From: Thermococcus sp. JdFR-02
GTDB taxonomy: Archaea > Methanobacteriota_B > Thermococci > Thermococcales > Thermococcaceae
Reading direction: 5' to 3'
Length of the DNA: 64,000 nt
NCBI GenBank assembly: GCA_002009975.1
Contig: MTLP01000012.1
Span: 161,698-225,697 of the forward strand
Of the stretch, positions 17,389 through 26,310 are shown piece by piece. Position 1 is the first letter of the stretch. The number at the start of each line of letters is the position of its first letter. The notes beneath the pieces are model-generated. The model made no database searches. It was given only the letters and a program-made list of their open reading frames with translations, and was not told where the DNA came from. The position numbers and the translations under genes are program-made.

Positions 17389-18885
17389 ATGAAATTTCAC
17401 ATTATCTCATCACTTCTAGTTTTGTTATTAATTACGAATCTTGCAAGTGCTGTTTATGTTGAGATGTGGTATTATGATTTGAATAAAGGATCAGAGTGGC
17501 CAGATAGAGAGATTACAAAAATAGTTGTGCTTGGGGACTATGCAATTCCAATAGCATGCAAGTTCCTTTTTGGTTTGGATAAAGTTTGGATATTTAATGA
17601 GAGTGGTCTTGTTGCTGAGTTCAAGCTAAAGAGACCAATTGAAGTCAGGAATGGTGCTGATTGTAATAATGTTGATTTTAAATATGAAAATAGCACTCTT
17701 CTGATAATTTATAGAAACAAAACTTGGGATAGAATTCCCATAAATTTAACACTTTCAAATGAAAATATTCCCACTTCCACCCTAACTTATGGTGGCTCAG
17801 AAATAATTGAAATCCCCACTCAAAAGCCGAGTGGATATGTTAAATTGACAAAACCAAACAACAGTGAGATCTATATTAAACTTCCCTACCCAGTTGGAGC
17901 CGCTGCTTTGTCTTCTCATGGAATTTTCATTGGGACTAAAGGGTACAGCTACTTTAATAGGGAAGGAACATGGGGGGAAGAAGGACCCTTTTATAAGCTT
18001 ATTGCAATTTTCTACTTCTATAAAGATGTTCCAGGAGGTTATCTAACTGTTCACTCAAATACCAATGGGAAAGTCATTGTTGACGGAAAAGAAGTGGGAG
18101 AAACACCGGTAACAATCCCTTTGCAGGTGGGAAAACATAAGGTTAAGGTTATATCCTTTGGAGTCTCCAGGGAATATGAAATACAAATTACGGAAAATGC
18201 TGGAAAAACATTGGATGTTATTTTTCCAACAGGTTATTTGGAAATTACCTTACCTATAAACGGCTGGATTAAAGTTGATGGTATAACGGTTGGTGAAGCA
18301 TCATATTGGAAGCATTATTACTTTAGAACAGTGCTTCCTGTTGGAACCCATACTGTAACAATTTACTGCCTTGGTTGTCCTAATGAGGAATTTAACAATT
18401 TAAAAGCTAATTTTAAAGTAGAAATTAGGGAGAATGAAACAACGAAGCTTAATATTACAGCGGAAATGCTTGGTATTGCTGGTTATTTAAGTGTGAAATC
18501 AAACGTCAAAGCAAGAGTATATCTTGATCCAAGAAAAACTCAAGAAGCTGGGATAACTCCTATTGAAATTCCGCTGATAGGAAATTACTACTATCAAATC
18601 ATTGTTGTTCCTGTTGATGCCCCTGAAATAGAGAAAAAGTTTGACGTTATATTAAAACCAGGTGAAAGAAAAGAGATTTATGTTTTCTTTAACATCACCG
18701 ATGTAAACCCTCAGAAAGTTCAGGAAGAATTTCATGATAAAGAATCCCCTGAAATGTCAAAAACTTTTTCACATGCTTCAGTTAATGTCCCTAATAAAGA
18801 AACAAGTTTAAAACTTCCTATAATTCTAGCTGTGATCATTATTATTGAATTTGTAGTTTACTTGGCATTAAAAAGGAGGTATTGA
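17389..18885 (+). CDS. PEGA-domain cell-surface protein
   Basis: A protein of about 498 residues with a signal peptide (KFHIISSLLVLLLITNLASA), an N-terminal beta-rich region, and at least two PEGA-type repeats: GGYLTVHSNTNGKVIVDGK with GETPVTIPLQVGKHKV (about residue 217), and GYLEITLPINGWIKVDG with VLPVGTHTV (about 283). A third related unit starts GYLSVKSN. A C-terminal helix (LPIILAVIIIIEFVVYLA, then KRRY) anchors it. PEGA domains are surface or S-layer associated. GGTGAT fixes the ATG. A frameshifted paralogue follows immediately. Confidence 0.8.
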   Translation: MKFHIISSLLVLLLITNLASAVYVEMWYYDLNKGSEWPDREITKIVVLGDYAIPIACKFLFGLDKVWIFNESGLVAEFKLKRPIEVRNGADCNNVDFKYENSTLLIIYRNKTWDRIPINLTLSNENIPTSTLTYGGSEIIEIPTQKPSGYVKLTKPNNSEIYIKLPYPVGAAALSSHGIFIGTKGYSYFNREGTWGEEGPFYKLIAIFYFYKDVPGGYLTVHSNTNGKVIVDGKEVGETPVTIPLQVGKHKVKVISFGVSREYEIQITENAGKTLDVIFPTGYLEITLPINGWIKVDGITVGEASYWKHYYFRTVLPVGTHTVTIYCLGCPNEEFNNLKANFKVEIRENETTKLNITAEMLGIAGYLSVKSNVKARVYLDPRKTQEAGITPIEIPLIGNYYYQIIVVPVDAPEIEKKFDVILKPGERKEIYVFFNITDVNPQKVQEEFHDKESPEMSKTFSHASVNVPNKETSLKLPIILAVIIIIEFVVYLALKRRY

Positions 18886-18886
18886 G

Positions 18887-20900
18887 ATGAGAAAACTTCT
18901 CATAGTTCTTACAATCTCACTATTTTTTGGAAATTTTGTAGGGGCTGTTTACATTGAACAATGGGGTTATGAGTTAGAAGGTAGTTGGGGTGCTGTTTTT
19001 AATGGAGTGAATATAGTGACAGTCAATAATTATTATATCCCATCAGGGGATACTATCAAATTCTATTTTTTAATGAAAGTGGTTTAGTACGCAAAGAACT
19101 TAGGCAAGTCTCCAAAATAGTTATATGCAATAATTCTCTGCTAGTGAACTTTTATAAGTATGTTTCACTTTTTACCTTTGAAAACGAGATTAAAGAGAAA
19201 AGGCTTGCAAGTGGTAGGTACATCCCTTACATTGGATGTGCTGATGGAAAACCCATAATTGGAACAGAGAATGGTAGAATTAAGATTTACAATAACAAGG
19301 AGAAGCTTTTGTTGGAAAAGGAATTTGGAAATGTGTTAAAGATCGCTACGAATCCGAGAGATGATATTATCACAATTGTGGAGTATCAACGGGAGAATGG
19401 GAGTTATAATTATTGTTTGACCTCGTTCTTAACTAATGGGGGTAAAATTTTTGAGAAATGCATAGATGAGAGGATTTGGAATGTAAAAGTTACCAAAGTC
19501 ACGTTGCTGTAGTTATCTGGGAGAGTTATCCCAAAGAAGAGTACTTTAAAATTGTGGTTTATTCCACTAATGGGTCATTGTTATGGGAAAGGAAGTTCAT
19601 AAATACTCACATTAGGTTTGAAGCATTGAACGATAACCTTTACTTGAGTGATTTAAAGAATGATAGGCTGTTAATATTTGATTTAACCGGAAAGTTATTG
19701 GCAAACTTAACTTTTCCAAGAATAAAGGTATCTGGTGTAAGACTTCCAAGCTTTATAATAACTGAGGACTATATCTTGATGATTAGGAACAACACTGTGG
19801 ATATATATTTTGAAAATGGGACATTCTGGAGAAGTATTAACTCAAGATTTCAAATATTTGGGGGTGATGTTCAGGGGAAATATATTTTGATTTATGGAGG
19901 TTCAAGATTAATCAAGCTTCCGCTTGAAAAACCTGAGGGATTTGTACACATTATCTCACTTATAAATTCAAGTGAGACTCTAATCGAATTTCCATATCCC
20001 GTTAGTGCAGTTAAAATGCTTGATAGAAAGCTTTTGGTTAGGACAACGGGTTATTATTATGTCAAGGAAGATTCCGCAGGTTATGGTGAGATTTATATGA
20101 GAGGTGGCTTTTTCTATCTGCTCAGAGATGTCCCAGGAGGATATTTGAACATAAACTCAAACATTAATAAAACAGAAATATTTGTTAATGGCAAGTGGAA
20201 AGGAGTTGCTCCAATAGAGCTTCCATTAATAGAGGGAAAGCATAATATAACAGCGATAGCATTTAGTTTGGTGAAATCTTCGTTAGTTGAAATTAAAGAG
20301 GGTGAAGAAAAGAACTTAGCTTTTGATTTTCCTTATGGAGAGCTTGAAATAGATTCTCAAGTCTATGGTTGGGTTAAAATAGACACCAAAGTTTTTGGAA
20401 AAGTTCCGGGGAAATTTAAACTTCCTCCTGGAGTTTACAATCTAACCCTTTACTGTTTCGGTTGTCCTAAGGAGGTTCTTTATTTAGAAAAGAACTTGAA
20501 ATATACAATTAAAATTGAAGAAAACAAGACAACAAAAATTGTGGTTAATAAGGACATTCTTAAGAAATCAATCGGGTACCTTGAAATAAAGGCAGAGAAC
20601 GTATTGATTGATGGAGAGGAGATTAAGCATATTATAAAGCTTCCCTTAGTTGTTGGAGAACATGAAGTTCTTATTAATGGGAAGAAAACAAGATTAATAA
20701 TAGAGGAAGGTAGGATAATAGTTCTAGAACCTCAAAAAGAGGAAATATCAACTAAAACATCTTCCCAGACTTTTTCTTTAACATCAACATTATCTTTAGA
20801 AGAACCACTCAGTGATAAAGCAATCATTTACGTTGAGTTAACTTTGATTATACTCCTTGGAATTTTGATAGCTAAAGAACTTATTAAAGATAGCCGATGA
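18887..20900 (+). pseudogene. PEGA surface protein paralogue broken by two frameshifts
   Basis: The gene begins with a signal peptide (RKLLIVLTISLFFGNFVGA) and GAVYIEQWGYEL, matching the upstream paralogue. The frame is lost at a run of six T near 19066: adding one T restores FFNESGLV, equivalent to IFNESGLV upstream. The second segment (from about 19072) runs to a stop at 19512, but the protein clearly resumes one frame over at HVAVVIWESYPKEE near 19496. It then continues through PEGA units (GGYLNINSNINKTEIFVNGK, VYGWVKIDTKVFGK) to a C-terminal helix. Reconstructed length is about 670 residues. Both events look like single-base losses, so real decay and sequencing error are both possible. 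Confidence 0.8.
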
Positions 20901-20920
20901 TCTTTTGCTATTAAAATCTG

Positions 20921-21502
20921 TTATAAATTTGATTGCAGAGTCTTTTCTAATATTTCCTCTACTTTTTTTCTAAGTTCCTCTAGAGTCCCCTCGTTAATTA
21001 TAACAAAATCTGTCAAGTCTTTAAGCTTGCTAGTTTGATAAAGCTCCTCTTCTGCTTTATCCATTTTTAAAAAGTCTTCAAAAGAGCTGATAACTTTATC
21101 TTTACTCGCGTTTCTCTTCTTCAGGCGCTCATATCTAATCTCCGCCCTCGCATCAACATAGATAACTACTCCTCCTCTCTTCTTAATTGCTTCAATTTCT
21201 CCCTTCGAGCGAACTCCATCGATTACAACATGCTCACAATGTCTCATTTTATCTAAAGTCAATCTAATCAAGATATCCTCTCCATATGTATCTTTCAGAT
21301 ATTTTCCATAATCAATGAGCTTATCCCTTGTTGGTTCGGCTTTTTCGGGCAATTCTGGTATCCAGGAATAGGGTTCAATGTTGTGGGTTAACAAGTCTAT
21401 TAGTGGATCACTGCAAGAAATTCTACAAAACCCTTTTTCCTCCAAAAACTTAGCTATTGTGGTCTTTCCAGCCGCTATTTTTCCTATGACTCCAATTAGC
21501 AC
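20921..21502 (-). CDS. P-loop kinase of the UPF0200/dephospho-CoA kinase-like group
   Basis: A 193-residue nucleotide kinase-like protein. Walker A is GKIAAGKTT at residue 7, a DPLIDLL/IDYGKYLKD helical region follows as in dephospho-CoA or adenylate kinases, VVIDGVRSKGE resembles a Walker B/nucleotide-monophosphate segment, and RYERLKKRN is the lid arginine region. The acceptor is not clear. It is the last gene of a four-gene operon, 12 bp after a DUF835 gene. It has a GTG start. Confidence 0.78.
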   Translation of the reverse strand: MLIGVIGKIAAGKTTIAKFLEEKGFCRISCSDPLIDLLTHNIEPYSWIPELPEKAEPTRDKLIDYGKYLKDTYGEDILIRLTLDKMRHCEHVVIDGVRSKGEIEAIKKRGGVVIYVDARAEIRYERLKKRNASKDKVISSFEDFLKMDKAEEELYQTSKLKDLTDFVIINEGTLEELRKKVEEILEKTLQSNL

Positions 21503-21514
21503 CCTATCACTCTC

Positions 21515-22336
21515 CTATTCTAAAACTTCGAATTCTCTGAGTAGCAAATGGAGATTCCTTTCCGCATAAGTTCTGCTCTCTATCGGTACCAATATTATCG
21601 AATCGTAAAGCATAGCATAGTCTTTTAAAGTTGTTAAGAATTTAAAAACGCTTGCAAAGGTGTTTTCTAGGATGAGATATTCTAGTCCATCTAGCAAAAT
21701 AACCTTTGGCAGGTTCTTGCTTTTCATGAAGTCTACCAATGTTTGCATTAAATAGGCTAAATTCGTCGGATATACTGCATCTTTGTTTTCAATTTTTGTA
21801 ATCCATAGGATAGGTGTTTCTTTAAGCTCTAATGTTTCTCTAATTATCTCTGGGGGATCTCTTGAGATTATAAGTCCAGAACGATCTTTTAATAAACTTG
21901 TAAAATACTCACAGCAAGTGTCTTTATTAGGACATAAATAAACTCCTGGATCTAGGATGACTTCAGTTTTGGTTTTTATCTCTTCTTTAACAATTGGAAC
22001 TGGCTTATATTTTTTTGCTAATCCAAACAAAAGTTTGAGCCATCCAAAGCCGATTATCGCTATTGATAAGACATATATTGCTTTAATCAGCCTTCCATCT
22101 ACCTCTGTTTTTAATAAGGTTCCATTTATGCTAAACTCTGTTACAATGTCAAAAAACCTTCCAATTAACGCAATTACAAGTCCAATAGTTGCTAAATCAT
22201 AGAATTCCCTTAAATTGGGAAACCTTTCATGGATTATGTTTCTGTATTGTATTGTTATATAGGTAATTATGAAAATAACTATGAAATTTAGGATGTCAAA
22301 GAACAATGATATTTTGTCAGGAATACTAATGATCAT
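21515..22336 (-). CDS. DUF835 membrane protein
   Basis: About 273 residues. Three to four N-terminal membrane segments (FFDILNFIVIFIITYITI, LATIGLVIALIGRFF, AIYVLSIAIIGFGWLKLLFG) are followed by a cytoplasmic DUF835 domain from about residue 130. Its marks are LDGLEYLILENTF, VFKFLTTLKDYAML and LVPIESRTYAERNLHLL. DUF835 is widespread in Thermococcales and has a RecA/KaiC-like fold without nucleotide motifs; it is thought to be regulatory. GGGGAT supports the ATG used; another lies four codons upstream. It is third in an operon with a KH/PP-loop-like protein and a kinase. Confidence 0.8.
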   Translation of the reverse strand: MIISIPDKISLFFDILNFIVIFIITYITIQYRNIIHERFPNLREFYDLATIGLVIALIGRFFDIVTEFSINGTLLKTEVDGRLIKAIYVLSIAIIGFGWLKLLFGLAKKYKPVPIVKEEIKTKTEVILDPGVYLCPNKDTCCEYFTSLLKDRSGLIISRDPPEIIRETLELKETPILWITKIENKDAVYPTNLAYLMQTLVDFMKSKNLPKVILLDGLEYLILENTFASVFKFLTTLKDYAMLYDSIILVPIESRTYAERNLHLLLREFEVLE

Positions 22337-22354
22337 ATCTATCCCCATTTAATA

Positions 22355-23191
22355 CTATTCGCTTGGATTAAATACTTTATGTTCCATTTTGCCTCTCTTC
22401 CAATTCCTATAAATCAACCTTGCGGCATCACTAGGTTCCATTAAACCATCTTTTACTTGCTTTAAAATGAATTCTAACAATGCTTCTCTATCAATTATCA
22501 TTGGTATCTGAAAGCCGAATAGATGTTTAATTTCAAAGAACCCGATGTGAAAAAATCTCATTGGATTTAAAAGTGCAACTTCATTGAAAAATTTCAAATC
22601 AAAGGGAAAATCAGCGAGCACAAGTTTAATATTCTTTTCTTTGGCAATTTTGGTTAGTTTTTCTTCGTCTGGGAAAAAGACTTCCCTTGGCTTTCCTCCT
22701 ATACTTTCATACTCCCACTTTGGAAAAGTATATTTAATTCCAACTTTCATGGATTCTAATCCAAAGTGCTCAGCAAAACCGAGTAAAGCCTTTGCATTAA
22801 AGCTTAGAAACACTAAAGCTCTTCCATTGTTTTTAAGCTTTGGCAAGTTTCTTGGTGGATACTTAAGCTCAGATCCAATGAAAGGCGTTAAAAACTCTAA
22901 AAATGTTCCTTTTATCTTCTTTAAGTTTTTCTCTAGAATTCTACGCTTTATTAACAAATCCAGCTTTGAATGGACTGTTATTAATTTTATTCCAAGTCTC
23001 TCCCTAAGTTTGCCCACTATTAATCCATTTCCAATTACTGCACTCTTATCTGGTCTGTCTTGGGCTATTATAAAAAGCCTATCACTTTTTTTGTCATAAA
23101 TAAGTTCTTCAATTGTAAAAGGTACACTTTCAAAGCCATACTCCCTTCTAATTTCCTCGATTAAAGCTGTTATCTCATCAATCGTGAACAT
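22355..23191 (-). CDS. Protein with KH-like segment and possible degenerate PP-loop domain
   Basis: A 278-residue cytoplasmic protein. Residues 34-75 (DRLFIIAQDRPDKSAVIGNG then KLRERLGIKLITV) resemble a KH-like RNA-binding fold with an I-G-N-G turn. From about residue 125, RALVFLSFNAKALLGFAEHFG is arranged like the start of a PP-loop ATP pyrophosphatase, but SGGxDS is replaced by SFNAKA, so ATP use is doubtful. The C-terminal helices (DAARLIYRNWKRGK) are basic. Both assignments are weak and were made by eye. The gene overlaps neither neighbour: gaps are 1 bp upstream and about 18 bp downstream. Confidence 0.55.
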   Translation of the reverse strand: MFTIDEITALIEEIRREYGFESVPFTIEELIYDKKSDRLFIIAQDRPDKSAVIGNGLIVGKLRERLGIKLITVHSKLDLLIKRRILEKNLKKIKGTFLEFLTPFIGSELKYPPRNLPKLKNNGRALVFLSFNAKALLGFAEHFGLESMKVGIKYTFPKWEYESIGGKPREVFFPDEEKLTKIAKEKNIKLVLADFPFDLKFFNEVALLNPMRFFHIGFFEIKHLFGFQIPMIIDREALLEFILKQVKDGLMEPSDAARLIYRNWKRGKMEHKVFNPSE

Positions 23192-23192
23192 A

Positions 23193-23468
23193 TTAACCTA
23201 CCTTATATTTTCCTATGCATTCGTAAATTTCCTGGGCAATTTTTAGGGCTTCACCTTTATCATCAGTATCTTTAACGATTATTTTTCCACTTGGAAAGAG
23301 GCTTATATCGTAGGTCTTTTTGACTAAAGCTAAAAATCTGGTCACTTTTTTGATTTGATAGCCTTTTTCAGCTAAACATTCGCAGAGCTCTTCCAAATCA
23401 ATGTCGTATCTTTCCTCGGGAGTTATGTTTATGGCTTTCATACTTGTGCATGGTTTTGCAATAAGCAT
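23193..23468 (-). CDS. Conserved small archaeal protein of unknown function
   Basis: A 91-residue protein with an alpha/beta pattern: YDIDLEELCECLAEKG, then strands FLALVKKTYDISLFP and GKIIVKDTDDKGEALKIAQEI. The strand-turn-strand-helix arrangement and SGKIIVK wording recall half of a TATA-binding-protein-like fold, but this is only a resemblance. Cysteines occur in KPCTS, LCECL and YECIG. GGGGTGATCC precedes the ATG. It is the first gene of the operon running down to the P-loop kinase. Confidence 0.65.
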   Translation of the reverse strand: MLIAKPCTSMKAINITPEERYDIDLEELCECLAEKGYQIKKVTRFLALVKKTYDISLFPSGKIIVKDTDDKGEALKIAQEIYECIGKYKVG

Positions 23469-23516
23469 AAGGATCACCCCTGATAAAATTAGAATGTCAA
23501 GATAAAAAGATTTGTG

Positions 23517-24164
23517 TCAAATACTTCGGCTCTTCTTTAAGATAAGCTTCATCAAAGCTCCCCGTTTTTCTAATGTGTATTCTTCAAAGTTGCTCCTCGC
23601 TGCTGCTTGGGATATCCTTCCTTTCCATTCTCCATGCTTCAACCCATGAAGTCTGAACCCAATTCCCCAAGGAAAGTAATTTAAACCAACGCCCTTCAAA
23701 AACTCCTTGAGTTCTTCTCTACCTGCATCTGTGATGAAGTCGTAAATCCACGCTTTTCCTCCTGTCTTTAGAACTCTGTACATCTCATTAAACGCTTTCA
23801 ATGGCATGCTGAAGTGATGGAGCGCACCAACACTTATTATAAGGTCAAAATACTTCTTTGGAAACTTTAGATCATAAGCGCTCATAACTTCAAATTTCAC
23901 ATTCTCAACACCAGCTTTCTCAGCATTTTTTCTTGCAAGTTTTATCATGGTTTTTGAAATGTCAACACCCCAAACCTCCAAATTGGGATTTCTCTTCGCT
24001 ATTTCAATTGGCACATAACCAGGGCCAGTGCCTACATCGAGGATCTTTCCTTCCTCTTTAACTTCTGAAAGGACATCCTTGGCTATCACTTCATCGAGAC
24101 CTTTTCTTCTCTTTGCCATAAGATTGTAGATATAAGCTCCAGGTGCTGGAATTCCTTCTATCAT
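23517..24164 (-). CDS. Class I SAM-dependent methyltransferase
   Basis: A 215-residue methyltransferase of the UbiE/Methyltransf_11 kind. Motif I is ILDVGTGPGYVPIEIAK (about residue 41), followed by GVDISKTMIKLARKNAE, motif IV DLIISVGALHHFSMP and post-IV VLKTGGKAWIYDF. The C-terminus (GALMKLILKK) lacks a recognisable substrate domain. It is divergent from the TrmB-like regulator, with a perfect palindrome in the 81-bp gap, so that regulator very probably controls it. The substrate is unknown. AAGGGGAT precedes the ATG. Confidence 0.87.
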   Translation of the reverse strand: MIEGIPAPGAYIYNLMAKRRKGLDEVIAKDVLSEVKEEGKILDVGTGPGYVPIEIAKRNPNLEVWGVDISKTMIKLARKNAEKAGVENVKFEVMSAYDLKFPKKYFDLIISVGALHHFSMPLKAFNEMYRVLKTGGKAWIYDFITDAGREELKEFLKGVGLNYFPWGIGFRLHGLKHGEWKGRISQAAARSNFEEYTLEKRGALMKLILKKSRSI

Positions 24165-24195
24165 TATTAATCCCCTTAAAGACTTTAAAGGAAAG

Positions 24196-24203
24196 TATAT
24201 AAG
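24196..24203. promoter_or_regulatory. TATA box region of a divergent promoter
   Basis: TATATAAG lies about 32 bp before the methyltransferase ATG read on the minus strand (CTTATATA) and about 43 bp before the regulator start on the plus strand. The element is almost symmetric and may serve both directions. Confidence 0.5.
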
Positions 24204-24207
24204 ATTG

Positions 24208-24228
24208 TTGTAACTAAGTGAGTTACAA
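24208..24228. promoter_or_regulatory. Palindromic operator between methyltransferase and TrmB-like regulator
   Basis: TTGTAACT, a 5-bp spacer, and AGTTACAA form a perfect 8-bp inverted repeat. It lies directly beside the shared TATA box and 18 bp before the regulator start, where a bound repressor would block initiation. Binding by the adjacent TrmB-like protein is an inference from position. Confidence 0.6.
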
Positions 24229-24245
24229 AATTAAAGGTGAGACTA

Positions 24246-25049
24246 GTGGTTGATGAGGAAATTATTGAGAAGCTTAAGCTTCTTGGTCTTAGAGAGTATG
24301 AGGCAAGGATTTATGCGACTTTGGTTGTTTTGGGACCCTCAAAAGCAAGTGAAATAGCCAAGGAGAGTGAAGTTCCAAGACCGAGGGTTTATGATGTCTT
24401 AAAAGAACTTCACAAAAAAGGTTTCGTAGACATAAGCGAAGGAAATCCTACATACTTTAGAGCAGTGGAACCTGAAAAAGTAATCGCTTCATTGAGGGAT
24501 AAATACTTGAAATCCTCCGAAGAGGTCATAATTAAGTTGAAAAGCTATCAGAAGGGGCAAAGAGAAGAGTGGCTACCTGTTTGGTCTCTCCAAGGAGAGT
24601 GGAACATAAAAAGCAAAGTTGAAGATTTAGCGGACAGAGCTGAGAAAGAGTTCATAACAGCCTTTGTGGAGGGGAAGCTAGCCTTGAAATTTAAGAAAGC
24701 CTTTGAAAAGGTAAAGCATAGAGGATTAGATGTAAAGATTCTCCTTCTCGAGAAAAACAAACGCTATCTTAATGCATTAAACCGATTTGGAGAGGCGAGG
24801 TGCATACAGCTTGAAAAGATTTTAGATAGAGAATCAGAAGACTTTAGGGAAGTACTCGCAGAAGCGTTGTTCTCAAATAAGACACCCTACAATGTAAAGG
24901 GAATTTTTGTTAGAGATGGAGAGGAATCCATTTTGATCTATGAGGAAGGGGGAATCCTTAAAGGCTTGATTATAACGATTCCGTTCATTCCAATGTTCCA
25001 GAGAAAAATGATGCTTCATTTCTTTGAAAAAAGCAAAGAAAAGAACTAA
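24246..25049 (+). CDS. TrmB family transcriptional regulator
   Basis: About 267 residues. The N-terminal winged helix is typical of TrmB (LLGLREYEARIYATLVVLG, ASEIAKESEVPRPRVYDVL, LHKKGFV), followed by a coiled linker and a C-terminal phospholipase D-like effector region (EKEFITAFVEGKLALKF, ILLLEKNKRYLNAL, GIFVRDGEESILIYEEGG). TrmB proteins usually bind sugars, but short members like this one respond to unknown ligands. GGTGA places the start at the second in-frame GTG. The upstream palindrome suggests autoregulation together with control of the divergent methyltransferase. Confidence 0.88.
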   Translation: MVDEEIIEKLKLLGLREYEARIYATLVVLGPSKASEIAKESEVPRPRVYDVLKELHKKGFVDISEGNPTYFRAVEPEKVIASLRDKYLKSSEEVIIKLKSYQKGQREEWLPVWSLQGEWNIKSKVEDLADRAEKEFITAFVEGKLALKFKKAFEKVKHRGLDVKILLLEKNKRYLNALNRFGEARCIQLEKILDRESEDFREVLAEALFSNKTPYNVKGIFVRDGEESILIYEEGGILKGLIITIPFIPMFQRKMMLHFFEKSKEKN

Positions 25050-26236
25050 CGCAAGCTTTTGACGAGCTCTTCCAAGACACCTAAGAACGTCTCAACTTCT
25101 TCAATGCTGTTGTAGACATGGAATGAAGCCCTAACTGTCCCATTGATTTTGAGCCTCTTCATGACTGGTAAAGCACAGTGATGACCGCTCCTCACCATTA
25201 TGTTATGCTCGTCCAATATAGCGGCAACATCGTGTGGATGTAAGGGGGGAACGTTAAAGCTCACAACTCCAGCATGCTTTTTAAGATTTCTTGGACCATA
25301 CCATGGAATTTCAAGCTCATCTAAGCCCTCAGTTGTCCTCTTTACAAGCTTGTGTTCTTGCTCTTCAATTTTATCAAGCCCAATCTTTTGGATGTATTTT
25401 ATTCCAGCAGCTAAGCCTATTGCACCCCCTATGTTTGGAGTTCCAGCCTCATATCTTTCAGGCGGTGCGGTTAGTTTATACTCATCTAGACTTACATCTT
25501 CAATAGTTCCTCCACCAATTAATGGTGGCTCAAAAACATCGAAGAACTCTTCATTCACGTAAAGGACGCCTATTCCAGTTGGTCCTAAGGGACCTTTGTG
25601 ACCAGAGAAAGCTAAAAAGTCAGCGTGGAGTTTTTTAACATCAACTTCCATGTGTCCAATGCTTTGAGCGGCATCTACAACAAAAATTGCTCCCTCTTCC
25701 TTTACCATCTTACCAATTTCTTCAACTTCGTGGATAACACCTAATGCATTTGAGACGTGCTGAATTGCGACAAGCTTAGCTCCTCTAATTTTCTTCTCTG
25801 CATCTGCTAAATCTAAATTGCCTTCATCATCTCCTTCAATAATCTCAAGCTTTGCACCGTATTTTTTAGCAACTCTTTGCCAAGGCAATAGGTCGGAGTG
25901 ATGCTCGTAGGGAGTTGTGACTATTTTATCACCCTTTTTGAATTCTAAGCCCAGAGCAACTAAGTTTAAGCTCTCACTTGTGTTTTTTGTAAAAACTATC
26001 TCTTCAAATTTAGCTCCAATGAAGTCGGCAACAACTTTTCTTGCATTTTCATATTCATGTGTTGCTTTTTGGGATAAGCGGTGGATTCCACGGTGAACGT
26101 TAGCCCTATATTTGAGATAATACTCATCCATAGCCTCAATTACAGGGATTGGTGTTAAGCTCGTTGCTGTGTTGTCAAAATAAATCACTTCTTGAGTTAA
26201 GGGAATATCCTTTCTAATATCATCTGGGACTCTCAT
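25046..26236 (-). CDS. Cysteine desulfurase, SufS/CsdA class
   Basis: A protein of about 396 residues, class V aminotransferase fold, PLP dependent. The PLP lysine is in FSGHKGPLGPTG (about residue 222), the cofactor-contacting Asp and His in VVDAAQSIGH and IQHVSN, and the persulfide cysteine in RSGHHCALP (about 354), the group II (SufS-like) version. The reaction converts cysteine to alanine and enzyme-bound sulfur for iron-sulfur clusters or thiolation. No SufE or SufBCD gene is adjacent. GGTGGT before the ATG fixes the start. The stop overlaps that of the convergent regulator by four bases. Confidence 0.9.
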   Translation of the reverse strand: MRVPDDIRKDIPLTQEVIYFDNTATSLTPIPVIEAMDEYYLKYRANVHRGIHRLSQKATHEYENARKVVADFIGAKFEEIVFTKNTSESLNLVALGLEFKKGDKIVTTPYEHHSDLLPWQRVAKKYGAKLEIIEGDDEGNLDLADAEKKIRGAKLVAIQHVSNALGVIHEVEEIGKMVKEEGAIFVVDAAQSIGHMEVDVKKLHADFLAFSGHKGPLGPTGIGVLYVNEEFFDVFEPPLIGGGTIEDVSLDEYKLTAPPERYEAGTPNIGGAIGLAAGIKYIQKIGLDKIEEQEHKLVKRTTEGLDELEIPWYGPRNLKKHAGVVSFNVPPLHPHDVAAILDEHNIMVRSGHHCALPVMKRLKINGTVRASFHVYNSIEEVETFLGVLEELVKSLR

Positions 26237-26310
26237 GCAGACCACCTATGAAAAGTTATTCAAGAGGGTATAAAGAATTTGCTATGCTACCCAAAAATGA
26301 GTAATTGGAT

